From positions 310,001 to 374,000 of the forward strand of contig NZ_LUVZ01000023.1 of the NCBI RefSeq assembly GCF_001593385.1: 64,000 nt of DNA, given 5' to 3'. Below, piece by piece: positions 44,450 through 53,399 of the stretch. Under the pieces are notes generated by a model. It had not been told where the DNA came from. It searched no databases and saw only the letters and a program-made list of their open reading frames with translations. Source of the DNA: Chryseobacterium cucumeris. Lineage in GTDB: Bacteria; Bacteroidota; Bacteroidia; Flavobacteriales; Weeksellaceae. Each line of letters begins with the position of its first letter. Position 1 is the stretch's first letter. The translations under genes and the position numbers were made by a program.

Positions 44450-44772
44450 TAAATTGTTAAAAATAAAATTGTTAGATAAAAAATTACATGAGTTTTTTAC
44501 GGACGTCAAAATTATAAATTTACAACGAGATATGAAATAGCCTGGCGCAGAGATAGAATTAAGATTTCCTTAAAATCAACAAATAATGAAATAATTTATT
44601 TTTTTGTGGGTCTTAGCAAACAAATTTGGAGGTGTAATTTTTAATAATGACCAGGTGTTATGTTATGTTTTATTTGTATTGTGTTGAAATACAGTACTTA
44701 ATCTCTTTTTTAATTAAATTTTCTTAATGCAATAAATTTTCCGAAATTTGGGCAAAACGTAAAAAGAAAAAT
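44450..44772. other. Divergent intergenic region between lysC and fbp
   Basis: 323 bp, AT-rich, without a gene. It holds the lysC promoter near the left end; no perfect TAnnTTTG box was found for fbp, although AAATTTG precedes its start. Confidence 0.5.
44507..44537 (-). promoter_or_regulatory. lysC promoter
   Basis: On the minus strand TTTC, exactly 19 bp, then TAATTTTG (44514 down to 44507), close to the full Bacteroidota consensus. The leader to the Met at 44449 is about 50 nt. Confidence 0.65.
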
Positions 44773-45789
44773 ATGTCAAATCAACCATTACAGACTTTAG
44801 GAGAATTTCTTATAGATAAACAGGACGATTTTCAGTATTCTACAGGTGAATTCTCTCGTCTTCTAAGTGCAATAAGATTGGCTTCGAAAGTGGTAAACAG
44901 AGAAGTAAATAAAGCCGGAATCGTAGATATTACAGGGGCTGCAGGAAACCAAAACGTTCAGGGAGAAGAGCAGCAGAAATTAGACGTTATCGCTAACGAA
45001 ATTTTTATTACGGCTTTGTCTCAGAGAGAGGTTGTTTGTGGTATTGCTTCTGAAGAAAATGACGACTTTATTGATATTAAATGTGGTGAAAACGGACATT
45101 TGAGTAAATATGTTGTATTAATTGATCCTTTGGACGGATCTTCCAATATTGACGTAAATGTTTCCGTAGGAACTATTTTCTCGATCTACAGGAGAGTTAC
45201 AGAACCTGGAACACCGGTACAGTTGGAAGACTTTTTACAGAAAGGAATCAACCAGATTGCTGCAGGATATGTTATTTACGGTTCATCTACCATGATTGTT
45301 TACACAACAGGAAATGGAGTAAACGGATTTACATTAGATCCATCTTTAGGAACATATTATCTTTCTCATCCTAACATGACTTTCCCAAAAACGGGTAAAA
45401 TCTATTCTATTAACGAAGGTAACTATATCAAATTTCCTCAGGGAGTAAAAAACTACCTTAAATACTGCCAGATGGAAGAAGGAGACCGCCCATATACTTC
45501 AAGATATATCGGTTCTTTGGTAGCAGACTTCCACAGAAACATGCTGAAAGGAGGTATTTATATTTATCCTTCTTATTCACAAGCTCCGAATGGTAAATTA
45601 AGACTTTTATACGAATGTAATCCAATGGCCTTTCTGGCAGAGCAGGCAGGAGCAAAAGCAACTGATGGATTCAGAAGAATTCTTGAAATAGAGCCTACAG
45701 AACTTCACCAAAGAATTCCTTTCTTCTGCGGAAGTATTGAAATGGTAGAAAAAGCTGAAGAATTTATGCGTATCGACAGCGTGAAATAA
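44773..45789 (+). CDS. fbp: Fructose-1,6-bisphosphatase, class I
   Basis: 338 residues, full length. It removes the 1-phosphate of fructose 1,6-bisphosphate in gluconeogenesis. The metal-binding motif is [27 protein letters not shown], the [11 protein letters not shown] substrate segment and [25 protein letters not shown] end are present. The next gene starts directly after its stop codon. Confidence 0.95.
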   Translation: MSNQPLQTLGEFLIDKQDDFQYSTGEFSRLLSAIRLASKVVNREVNKAGIVDITGAAGNQNVQGEEQQKLDVIANEIFITALSQREVVCGIASEENDDFIDIKCGENGHLSKYVVLIDPLDGSSNIDVNVSVGTIFSIYRRVTEPGTPVQLEDFLQKGINQIAAGYVIYGSSTMIVYTTGNGVNGFTLDPSLGTYYLSHPNMTFPKTGKIYSINEGNYIKFPQGVKNYLKYCQMEEGDRPYTSRYIGSLVADFHRNMLKGGIYIYPSYSQAPNGKLRLLYECNPMAFLAEQAGAKATDGFRRILEIEPTELHQRIPFFCGSIEMVEKAEEFMRIDSVK

Positions 45790-46794
45790 ATGGAAGCAAC
45801 ATACTTACAATATTTATTACAATTTAAACGCCCGAGTGGAACATCTCGCGGCGTTTTGCTTGATAAAGAGACTTTTATTCTGACCATTTCCGAAGATGGA
45901 AGAAAAGGAGTAGGGGAATGCGCTATCTTCAGAGGACTGAGTTTTGATGACAGACCCGATTATGAAGAAAAACTGAAGTGGCTTTGTGAGAATATCAATC
46001 AGGATACCGACTTTTTGAAAGGAGAACTGAAAGAATTTCCTTCCATCTGGTTTGGATATGAGCAGGCCATTCAGAATTTAAGATATGGAGGCAGTCTATA
46101 TTTTCCAAGTGAATTTACCGAAGGAAAGTCTGCCATTACCATCAACGGTCTGATATGGATGGGCGACGCAGCGTATATGGAAGAACAGATTCAGGAAAAA
46201 CTGGAAAAAGGCTTTCACTGTATCAAATTAAAAATTGGTGTCGACTGGAAATCTGAGCATGTTATTCTTCAGAAATTAAGAGAAAAGTTCTCCAAAGAAC
46301 AACTGGAACTTCGTGTGGATGCCAATGGGGGATTCAGTAAAGAGGAAGCGGTTACTGTTTTACAACAACTTGCTGATCTTCATATTCATTCCATTGAACA
46401 GCCTATCAAGGCTGGAAATTGGGATGATATGGCTGAGCTATGTGCAAGAACACCTACTCCGATTGCATTGGATGAAGAACTGATCGGAATTATTGATCCT
46501 GAAAAAAAGAAACAACTTTTAGAAAGGATAAATCCTCAATATATTATTCTGAAACCTGCCTTAGTAGGAGGATTTTCTGGTTCAGATGAATGGATTTCTC
46601 TGGCAGAAAATCAGAATATAGGTTGGTGGATTACTTCAGCTTTGGAAAGTAATATCGGCTTGAACGCCATTGCTCAGTATACATTTACCAAAAAAAATCC
46701 AATGCCTCAAGGTTTAGGCACTGGAGCTTTATTTGTCAATAATTTTGAATCCGATTTAGAACTCAGAAATGAGCTGCTGTGGTTCAAAATATAA
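45790..46794 (+). CDS. menC: o-Succinylbenzoate synthase (enolase superfamily)
   Basis: 334 residues. It dehydrates SHCHC to o-succinylbenzoate in menaquinone synthesis. Catalytic and metal motifs in order: KLKIG (K-x-K lysines), RVDANGGF, EQPI, ALDEEL, ILKPALVGG, and SALESNIGLNAIAQ, the last typical of MenC. A dipeptide epimerase is the main alternative in this superfamily, but the final motif favours MenC. Its ATG follows the fbp stop without a gap. Confidence 0.82.
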   Translation: MEATYLQYLLQFKRPSGTSRGVLLDKETFILTISEDGRKGVGECAIFRGLSFDDRPDYEEKLKWLCENINQDTDFLKGELKEFPSIWFGYEQAIQNLRYGGSLYFPSEFTEGKSAITINGLIWMGDAAYMEEQIQEKLEKGFHCIKLKIGVDWKSEHVILQKLREKFSKEQLELRVDANGGFSKEEAVTVLQQLADLHIHSIEQPIKAGNWDDMAELCARTPTPIALDEELIGIIDPEKKKQLLERINPQYIILKPALVGGFSGSDEWISLAENQNIGWWITSALESNIGLNAIAQYTFTKKNPMPQGLGTGALFVNNFESDLELRNELLWFKI

Positions 46795-46808
46795 CTGTTA
46801 AAAATTAA

Positions 46809-46976
46809 TTAGCATAATGGTGGAGGTGAATCCGGACAGGTAGTTTGTCCACAATAGTCAGGAGCCCATGATCTGCAGCACATGGCAACCGGATTCCAAC
46901 TGTTGCATCCAAGAGGTGGTCTTCCTCCTTTGATTTTTTTTAATTCTCCTCTTTTGATTTTCTTTAGATTTTTCAT
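46809..46976 (-). CDS. Double-glycine leader, cysteine-rich bacteriocin-like peptide
   Basis: 55-residue peptide too short for usual gene calling. The leader MKNLKKIKRGELKKIKGG ends in GG, the cleavage site of C39-type peptidase transporters. The 37-residue core starts RPPLGCNSW and has six cysteines (positions 24, 33, 34, 42, 47, 55), three Trp and several Pro, and ends in Cys. Similar leader peptides are annotated as bacteriocin-like proteins in Chryseobacterium. No processing transporter or immunity gene is in the window. The gene converges on menC. It may be an antimicrobial or signalling peptide; expression is unproven. Confidence 0.7.
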   Translation of the reverse strand: MKNLKKIKRGELKKIKGGRPPLGCNSWNPVAMCCRSWAPDYCGQTTCPDSPPPLC

Positions 46977-47423
46977 GTTATTGATTTTATTTGATTGGTA
47001 AGTAAATGTCGATAACTATTTTGAATTATACAACATGTGGGGAATTATTTAATATTATTTAACAATTTCCCTGAAATATTTAGATAGTGTTGAATATGAA
47101 TTTGGTTGGTTTCAGTTTTTTACCTGCAATCCCTTCCTGTTCAGAATATTTGAATTTTTTTTAATCCGGTCTGTAGGAGGACCTGGCAGTTATAGATCGA
47201 ATATTTTGTTGATTTAGAGGTTGTTACTCAATTAAATCACATCTTTTACGAAAATGGCTTTCTTTATATAGTTTAATATATCAGAAAACCTTTTTTTAAT
47301 CTGTCCCATAATTAAAAATTGTAATTCCCTAATAAATGAATTAGCAATCATTGTGCCATACTGATATTTCTTAGCTGATTTTTAACTTATAATTCATTTT
47401 TTGGAGATTATTTTAATTATTTG
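46977..47423. other. Intergenic region upstream of the Cys-rich peptide gene
   Basis: About 450 bp, AT-rich. I see no gene, no repeat and no clear promoter box on either strand. Confidence 0.4.
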
Positions 47424-48554
47424 TTAAGAAAAAATTGTGAAAATGTTTTCACTATCTTTGGATCTGTTGGAAATAAGATTTCTGTCAATTCCATATAAAT
47501 TTTGGAAAATATCATGCTGTACCTGCGAGCTTGAAAGATATCCCCAATGATTTCCTACTTCATATTTAAGACTATTGAGAAGATCATCTTTTACAAAGGT
47601 ACAGTCGATGACAGACACAATATCTTTATATTGATCAATACCGCTCGGACCATTTTTACCCAGCCTTGGAGTGAGAATATTTTTCGTGAACTGAGAAGCC
47701 GCCAGAATAATATCCTGTCTGTTTAAGTAAATAGAAATCCTGTTAGCCAGTAAGGGCAGCTTATTAAATGAATCCTCAGCATCTTCAAATACTTTATAGC
47801 TCACGTCAGCATTTAACAGGATGACCTGGTCGATAACACGAAGGATATTTTCCCTTTTAAGGCTGTATAACATACTTTGAAGCACTCTGTTTCCCATAGA
47901 GTGAGCCACAAGATGTATTCTTTGATTGCAGGGAGCAAGATCCCGGTTGGAAAAAATATCTTTTAAAAACTGAGTATAGAAATAGAACAATCTCATCAAA
48001 GATGTTCCCGAATTGATGCTGGAAGCTTTATCATCAAAATAACTCAATGGGATTATACTGCTGGAGGCGGGCCAGCTTACAAATAAAATATGCTCAACAG
48101 GAGAGGATGGATTATCAATAAATATTTTTTTCAGATCAAGTATGGCTTTTAACTCATCATCAAAATCATATAAATAACCATGGATGAATATCATGACATC
48201 GCTTCTGTCTTTTGTAGAAGACATGTTTTTGTACAATTCATAAAACATTCTTTGGGTGCCACCAAGATTATTGGCTTTAAGAGGGGAGTTTTTAATTCCT
48301 TTTTCGCTCAACAGAACGTCTAAAACCTCTTCATACCCCTGTTTTTCAGGCTCAGAAAAAAGTTTGTAATCTAAAATGTTTCTGTTGGTATAGTCTTTTT
48401 TCTTTTTGGCCTGTGCAGTAGAGTCCTTATAATTGTCAAAATTGCATTTGGCGATCCTGAAATTGGGAATCGAGTATTCTTCATTGGAAAAAGAGTCTAC
48501 TCTTTCACCTTTATGCCGGATAATTTTCCGGTTGCTTAAGATATAAACGGCCAT
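47424..48554 (-). CDS. Alpha/beta hydrolase, DUF900 type
   Basis: 376 residues without a signal peptide. The alpha/beta hydrolase core (about 115-320) has the oxyanion segment IFIHGYLYDF and the nucleophile elbow HSMGNR with S219 as likely catalytic serine; a conserved His is near GNHWGYL. DUF900 proteins are putative esterases with unknown substrates. The N-terminal 110 residues are polar and unassigned. No operon partner is visible. Confidence 0.7.
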   Translation of the reverse strand: MAVYILSNRKIIRHKGERVDSFSNEEYSIPNFRIAKCNFDNYKDSTAQAKKKKDYTNRNILDYKLFSEPEKQGYEEVLDVLLSEKGIKNSPLKANNLGGTQRMFYELYKNMSSTKDRSDVMIFIHGYLYDFDDELKAILDLKKIFIDNPSSPVEHILFVSWPASSSIIPLSYFDDKASSINSGTSLMRLFYFYTQFLKDIFSNRDLAPCNQRIHLVAHSMGNRVLQSMLYSLKRENILRVIDQVILLNADVSYKVFEDAEDSFNKLPLLANRISIYLNRQDIILAASQFTKNILTPRLGKNGPSGIDQYKDIVSVIDCTFVKDDLLNSLKYEVGNHWGYLSSSQVQHDIFQNLYGIDRNLISNRSKDSENIFTIFS

Positions 48555-48662
48555 AACGGTTAATGGTTAAAATGGTATTAGCTTTCCGAAATTAGTGAAA
48601 AATATTGAAATACAACAGGTAAGGCATTTAAATTACCACTTTTACAAAAGCTTATTTTTCCG

Positions 48663-48670
48663 TAACTTTG
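48663..48670 (+). promoter_or_regulatory. -7 box of glnS
   Basis: TAACTTTG matches TAnnTTTG, 38 bp before the glnS ATG. A T-rich but non-consensus -33 region lies at about 48640. Confidence 0.5.
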
Positions 48671-48707
48671 TGAAACTTTTTTTGCAAAAAAAATAAAAGC
48701 TACTTTA

Positions 48708-50381
48708 ATGGAAGAAGAAAAAAAATCACTCAATTTTATTGAGCAAATTATAGAAGATGATCTGGCAAACGGTTTAAGAAGAGATCAGATCCGTTTCCGT
48801 TTTCCACCTGAACCCAATGGTTATCTGCATGTAGGGCATACAAAAGCCATCTGCATCAACTTTGGGCTTGGTGAAAAATACAATGCTCCGGTAAACCTTC
48901 GTTTCGACGATACGAACCCTGAGAAAGAAGAACAGGAATTCGTAGATTCTATTATGAAAGATGTAGAATGGTTAGGTTTCAAATGGGATAAAGTTTTGTA
49001 TGCATCCGATTACTTCCAGCAGCTTTATGATTGGGCAGTTCGGTTAATTAAAGAAGGAAAAGCTTACGTAGATGAGCAGCCGTCTGAAGTGATTACTGAG
49101 CAAAGAAAAAATCCTGCAGAGCCGGGAATTGAATCCCCATACAGAAATCGTCCTGTTGAAGAGTCTTTAGATTTATTCGAAAGGATGAAAAACGGAGAAT
49201 TTGAAAGTGGTTCAATGTCTCTTCGTGCAAAAATTGACATGGTTTCACCCAACATGAATATGCGTGACCCTGTGATGTACAGAATTTTGAATAAACCTCA
49301 CCACAGAACCGGTACAGCCTGGAAAATTTATCCGATGTACGACTGGGCTCATGGTGAATCCGATTATATAGAACAGGTTTCACATTCACTTTGTTCTTTG
49401 GAGTTTGAAAATCACAGACCTTTGTATAACTGGTATTTAGATCAGGTTTATGAAGAAGGAAATGTTAAAAACAAGCAGAGAGAATTTGCAAGGATGAATG
49501 TTTCCTATATGATTACTTCCAAAAGAAAGCTGCAAAGATTGGTAGCTGAAGGAGTAGTAACCGGATGGGATGATCCTAGAATGCCTACTATTTCAGGGAT
49601 GAGAAGAAAAGGATTTACTCCTACTTCTATCAGAAACTTTATTGAAAAAGTAGGGGTAGCGAAAAGAGAAAACCTTATCGAAATTCAGTTACTGGATTTC
49701 TGCGTGCGTGAAGACCTGAATAAGGTTGCCAAGCGTGTAATGGCAGTAGTAGATCCAGTGAAATTAGTGATTGAAAACTATCCGGAAGATAAGGAAGAAT
49801 GGTTAGAAACTGAGAATAATCCTGAACAGGAAAATGCAGGAACAAGAGAAGTACCATTTTCAAGAGAAATCTATATTGAACGTGAAGATTTCAAAGAAGA
49901 AGCTAACAATAAATTCTTCAGACTTAAATTAGGAGGAGAAGTTCGTTTGAAGTCTGCTTACATCATCAAAGCCGAAAGAGTGGAGAAGGATGAAAATGGT
50001 GAGATTACAACGATCTACGCTACGTATGATGAGAAGAGTAAGTCAGGAAGCGGAACAGAGGAAAGTTTAAGAAAAGTAAAAGGAACTTTACATTGGGTAT
50101 CTGCAAAACATGCTATTCCTGTAGAAGTAAGAATCTACAACCAACTGTTTACAGTGGAACAGCCTGATGCGGAAAAAGATGTAGATTTCTTAAACTTCAT
50201 CAATCCTGAGTCTGTAACTACAGTGAAAGGATTTGCTGAACCGAGCCTGAAAGAAGTTGCTGTGGGAGAACCATTACAGTTTCAGAGAATCGGATATTTT
50301 ACGAAAGATCAGGATTCTACAGATGATACATTGGTATTTAACAGAACAGTAACATTGAAAGATTCTTATAAACCTGAATAA
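48708..50381 (+). CDS. glnS: Glutaminyl-tRNA synthetase
   Basis: 557 residues, class I synthetase that charges tRNA-Gln. The HIGH-type motif is in PPEPNGYLHVGHTKA, the KMSKS-type motif in MITSKRKLQRLV, and the GlnRS/GluRS-specific LRFDDTNPEKE and GTAWKIYPMYDWAH segments are present. The C-terminal anticodon-binding beta barrels are complete. Single gene with its own promoter and a strong terminator. Confidence 0.96.
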   Translation: MEEEKKSLNFIEQIIEDDLANGLRRDQIRFRFPPEPNGYLHVGHTKAICINFGLGEKYNAPVNLRFDDTNPEKEEQEFVDSIMKDVEWLGFKWDKVLYASDYFQQLYDWAVRLIKEGKAYVDEQPSEVITEQRKNPAEPGIESPYRNRPVEESLDLFERMKNGEFESGSMSLRAKIDMVSPNMNMRDPVMYRILNKPHHRTGTAWKIYPMYDWAHGESDYIEQVSHSLCSLEFENHRPLYNWYLDQVYEEGNVKNKQREFARMNVSYMITSKRKLQRLVAEGVVTGWDDPRMPTISGMRRKGFTPTSIRNFIEKVGVAKRENLIEIQLLDFCVREDLNKVAKRVMAVVDPVKLVIENYPEDKEEWLETENNPEQENAGTREVPFSREIYIEREDFKEEANNKFFRLKLGGEVRLKSAYIIKAERVEKDENGEITTIYATYDEKSKSGSGTEESLRKVKGTLHWVSAKHAIPVEVRIYNQLFTVEQPDAEKDVDFLNFINPESVTTVKGFAEPSLKEVAVGEPLQFQRIGYFTKDQDSTDDTLVFNRTVTLKDSYKPE

Positions 50382-50409
50382 TTTTAAGGAATAGATCATA
50401 AAAACAAAA

Positions 50410-50438
50410 AGCAGGACTTCATACAAGTCCTGCTTTTA
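50410..50438. terminator. Bidirectional terminator after glnS
   Basis: 10-bp stem AGCAGGACTT/AAGTCCTGCT with a 5-nt loop, flanked by A-rich and T-rich runs. It serves glnS and the convergent dehydrogenase gene. Confidence 0.88.
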
Positions 50439-50473
50439 TTATTTAATAGCTTAAAATCTTGAAGTGTAGGATT

Positions 50474-51370
50474 CTACTTCAGAAAATCCTTGTCCTGATA
50501 GGCGGGATTCGGATATTTATAAAATCCCTCCCCGGTCAATACTCCCAGTTTTCCTTTATCAATATATTCTTTTTTTAATTTTTCTACAGCTTTTATCTTT
50601 AACGGATCCTGAGTTTCTTCAGCTTCCATCTTATTGATATTATAAGCCGTCGTAATTCCTACAATATCCAGAATACCAAATGGCCCTGCAGGTGCTCCTG
50701 TAGCTACCATCCATGTCTTATCAATGGTTTCTATATCTGATACTTCATCAACCCAGAGATTGACTGCAGCGCCAAGCAGCGGAACCAATAATGAATTGAC
50801 AATATACCCGGGTTGTTCCTTCTGGATAGGCAGTGCTACCATTCCAATCGCTTTCGCAAATCTGATTACAGAATCAAATACCTCCTGAGAAGTTCCCGGA
50901 TGCCGCATTACCTCTCCGGTATTGTGCTTCCAGATTTCATTGGCAAAATGGAGGGCTACAAATTTCTCCGGTCTTCCTGTATCCTCAGCAAACTGACTTG
51001 GAAGAAGAGTAGAAGAATTCGTTGCAAATACTGTTTTTTCCGGGGCAACCTTAGCCAGCTTATGGTAGAATTCTGTTTTAATTGCTGGATCTTCTGGAAC
51101 TGCTTCTATCAGAAGATCGGCATCTTTAACTGCTTCAGCAAGGTCTGATGAATAATTGATATTTTTAAATGTGGCATCAAGTTGTTCCTTCGTTGCGCCC
51201 AGATCTTTTTTGTAAGCTTCACTTAAAGCGGTGAATTTACCTTTGGCTTTTTCCAATACTTCATCATTGATATCATATACGGTAACGTTGAAACCGTGAT
51301 AGGCCGTCTGGAAAGCGATCTGATATCCTAATACGCCGCTTCCCGCTATCGTTATATTTTTAAAATCCAT
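50474..51370 (-). CDS. 3-Hydroxyacyl-CoA dehydrogenase (HBDH-like)
   Basis: 298 residues. Rossmann NAD-binding start ITIAGSGVLGYQIAFQ, then YDINDEVLEKA, the catalytic region ATNSSTLLPSQFA and LHFANE, and the C-terminal dimer domain with GPFGILDIVG. The family oxidises 3-hydroxyacyl-CoA. The Met at 51370 is chosen over the upstream in-frame Met at 51406 because it begins the Rossmann fold. It lies 11 bp after the oleate hydratase gene and is likely cotranscribed, which suggests a role in handling hydroxylated fatty acids (inference). Confidence 0.87.
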   Translation of the reverse strand: MDFKNITIAGSGVLGYQIAFQTAYHGFNVTVYDINDEVLEKAKGKFTALSEAYKKDLGATKEQLDATFKNINYSSDLAEAVKDADLLIEAVPEDPAIKTEFYHKLAKVAPEKTVFATNSSTLLPSQFAEDTGRPEKFVALHFANEIWKHNTGEVMRHPGTSQEVFDSVIRFAKAIGMVALPIQKEQPGYIVNSLLVPLLGAAVNLWVDEVSDIETIDKTWMVATGAPAGPFGILDIVGITTAYNINKMEAEETQDPLKIKAVEKLKKEYIDKGKLGVLTGEGFYKYPNPAYQDKDFLK

Positions 51371-51381
51371 GAGATTTATTT

Positions 51382-53310
51382 TTAGTCTTTTACTCCTTTT
51401 ACCCATTCCTGAAATCTGGTTAAGAAAGATTCATGTTCTTCTTTTTCTTCCGGACGGTTTACCAGAATATGTTCAAAATAAGTTCCTTTTAATATTTTTC
51501 TTAAAATCCCTTCTCCTAAGAAAGGTTTATAGTCATTCAAAGCCTGGGTAGCTTTTAGTAAATGTCGGATGTCATATTGTAACGGATTGATATCCGGCAC
51601 TTGTTTATTAAGGTTAAGAAGATTGTAAACAGCTATTCTCGCAGTTCTTACAGAGCTTTCCATGGTGAAGACAACATCATTATTGGTTTCTACAAACTGT
51701 CCTACAAGACCTAAGTTGGTACATCCTTCAGGAACCACTCTCGGACGGTCTCCCATCGCTCTAGGCATAAACATAGACGTGATATAAGGCATGAATGCGG
51801 TACGTACAATGGTATTTTCTGTGACATTATCCAGCTGATCTGTTATTCCAAGGTGGTAGCAAAGCTCGGACAGAATCTCGTTCCCGGTACACTGAGGCAT
51901 TGTTTTTTTGATATAATTACCTTCTTTATCCATCAGTAAAGCATATACCCAAACTACAAGGATGTCATCCGGCTGAGTAGGGAAGTGCGGTTGCCTGTTG
52001 CAGGTAAAGCTCATTACCCAATTAGAATCTGTAATGGTAATAATACCTCCTGTGGCTGTTCTTCCTGAATAAGGATCATTTACACACAGTTCTTTCAGTT
52101 TCTCTGTGAAAGCAGAAGGACGGCAGGTTAAGGTAGCAGACTCCCATGAAGATTTTTCAATGTGGCTACAGAATTTTTCAGGTTTCCCGAATACTTCAGA
52201 TTTTGCAGCAAGATTTTTCCAAAGCTTCCATCCTGCACTTTGTCCTGCACTGCTGTTGTCTATCGTAACCTCAGGAACGGTATTGTTGTCACCGTAGAAC
52301 GTACTTTCTGTCATAGATCCGGTAGTTACAATAACGTAGTCGTCTTTACCAACCGGTATTCTTACTTCTTCGCCATTTTGTTCAGTGATAATTCCTTCTA
52401 CAGTTTTTCCTTCCGTATTAATATGAATATCAAGATCTTTTACCAAAGTATTAAACTGGATCTGCACCCCTTTTTCCACCAGGAAGTTTTTTAATGGAGT
52501 TACATACGTGTCGTACTGGTTATATTTGGGGAATACAAGACATGAGAAGTCTTTCATTCCGTCAATGGCGTGAAGGAATCTGTGCATATACAGTTTCAGT
52601 TCCAGTAAGCTGTGCCAGTTTTCGAAGGCAAACATAGAACGCCAGAAGAACCAGAAATTACTGTTGAGGAAAGATTGAGAAAAATAATCTTCAATCGTAA
52701 GATCATCCAGTTCTTCTTTTTTCTTAAGCAGGAGTTTTACAATCGCCAGCTGATCTTTTTTCTCAAGTCCGAATTTGCTGAAATCTTTAATCTGTCCTTG
52801 GTTGTGGATCAATCTTGCTTTAGAGTAATTCGGGTCGTTGTCATTAACAAGACGGTATTCATCCAATACACTATAAGGAGCAGGCAGTTCCAAAGCCGGA
52901 ATATCCTGGAACATATCCCATAGATTTTCATAAGTCATATCCATTTCTCTACCTCCACGGATGATGTAACCGTCTTTTGCGTTACCGGCTCCATCCAAAG
53001 ATCCGCCTTCCACATTCAGCTGGTCGAGGAAAATAATATTTTTGCCGGGTACACGGCCATCACGGATAAAATAATACGCTGCCGACATGCCGGCAATTCC
53101 GCTTCCAACAATATAGATTTTACTGTTTTCGTAAGATTGTAAAGGGATGCCTTTATTACGCTGGTAGTTTCCGATCTGGTCGGAAAAAGGCATCGTCTTT
53201 TCAGGAGTGTTAATCTGAACTTCTTTGCTTGAATCCGGTTCGTGGTTTACATTTCCAAACTGCTCAGAGGCATTTAAAACTTTATCGAATTTTGAATTGA
53301 TCGTACTCAT
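51382..53310 (-). CDS. ohyA: Oleate hydratase (MCRA family)
   Basis: 642 residues, typical length. It adds water to the cis-9 double bond of oleate to give 10-hydroxystearate and needs FAD. The FAD motif is [14 protein letters not shown] (about residues 68-80), followed by [13 protein letters not shown] and [16 protein letters not shown], which are landmarks of the family; the Elizabethkingia meningoseptica enzyme is the known relative. It detoxifies host or environmental unsaturated fatty acids. Its promoter carries a direct repeat that fits the AraC regulator encoded just upstream. Confidence 0.93.
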   Translation of the reverse strand: MSTINSKFDKVLNASEQFGNVNHEPDSSKEVQINTPEKTMPFSDQIGNYQRNKGIPLQSYENSKIYIVGSGIAGMSAAYYFIRDGRVPGKNIIFLDQLNVEGGSLDGAGNAKDGYIIRGGREMDMTYENLWDMFQDIPALELPAPYSVLDEYRLVNDNDPNYSKARLIHNQGQIKDFSKFGLEKKDQLAIVKLLLKKKEELDDLTIEDYFSQSFLNSNFWFFWRSMFAFENWHSLLELKLYMHRFLHAIDGMKDFSCLVFPKYNQYDTYVTPLKNFLVEKGVQIQFNTLVKDLDIHINTEGKTVEGIITEQNGEEVRIPVGKDDYVIVTTGSMTESTFYGDNNTVPEVTIDNSSAGQSAGWKLWKNLAAKSEVFGKPEKFCSHIEKSSWESATLTCRPSAFTEKLKELCVNDPYSGRTATGGIITITDSNWVMSFTCNRQPHFPTQPDDILVVWVYALLMDKEGNYIKKTMPQCTGNEILSELCYHLGITDQLDNVTENTIVRTAFMPYITSMFMPRAMGDRPRVVPEGCTNLGLVGQFVETNNDVVFTMESSVRTARIAVYNLLNLNKQVPDINPLQYDIRHLLKATQALNDYKPFLGEGILRKILKGTYFEHILVNRPEEKEEHESFLTRFQEWVKGVKD

Positions 53311-53335
53311 CTTTTATTGTTTTTAATTAACAGTA

Positions 53336-53343
53336 TAAAGGTA
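53336..53343 (-). promoter_or_regulatory. Weak -7 box of ohyA
   Basis: On the minus strand TACCTTTA, one base off TAnnTTTG, about 26 bp before the ohyA start. The -33 position reads ATAT, far from TTTG, so activation is probably needed. Confidence 0.45.
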
Positions 53344-53365
53344 CCTCTATTCAGAAAGCGATATA

Positions 53366-53395
53366 TATCCCCAAGTTCAGAATTATTATCCCCAA
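53366..53395 (-). promoter_or_regulatory. Candidate AraC operator: 9-bp direct repeat, 21-bp period
   Basis: On the minus strand TTGGGGATA occurs at 53395-53387 and 53374-53366, without mismatch and 21 bp apart, directly upstream of the -33 region of ohyA. AraC-family activators bind such direct repeats. The site lies between the AraC stop codon (53400) and the ohyA promoter. Confidence 0.65.
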
Positions 53396-53399
53396 ATTC

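Noticed and set aside
43211..44509. Longer aspartate kinase start at 44509
   Set aside because: The extra 20 residues are not kinase-like, and the -7 box at 44507-44514 overlaps that start codon.
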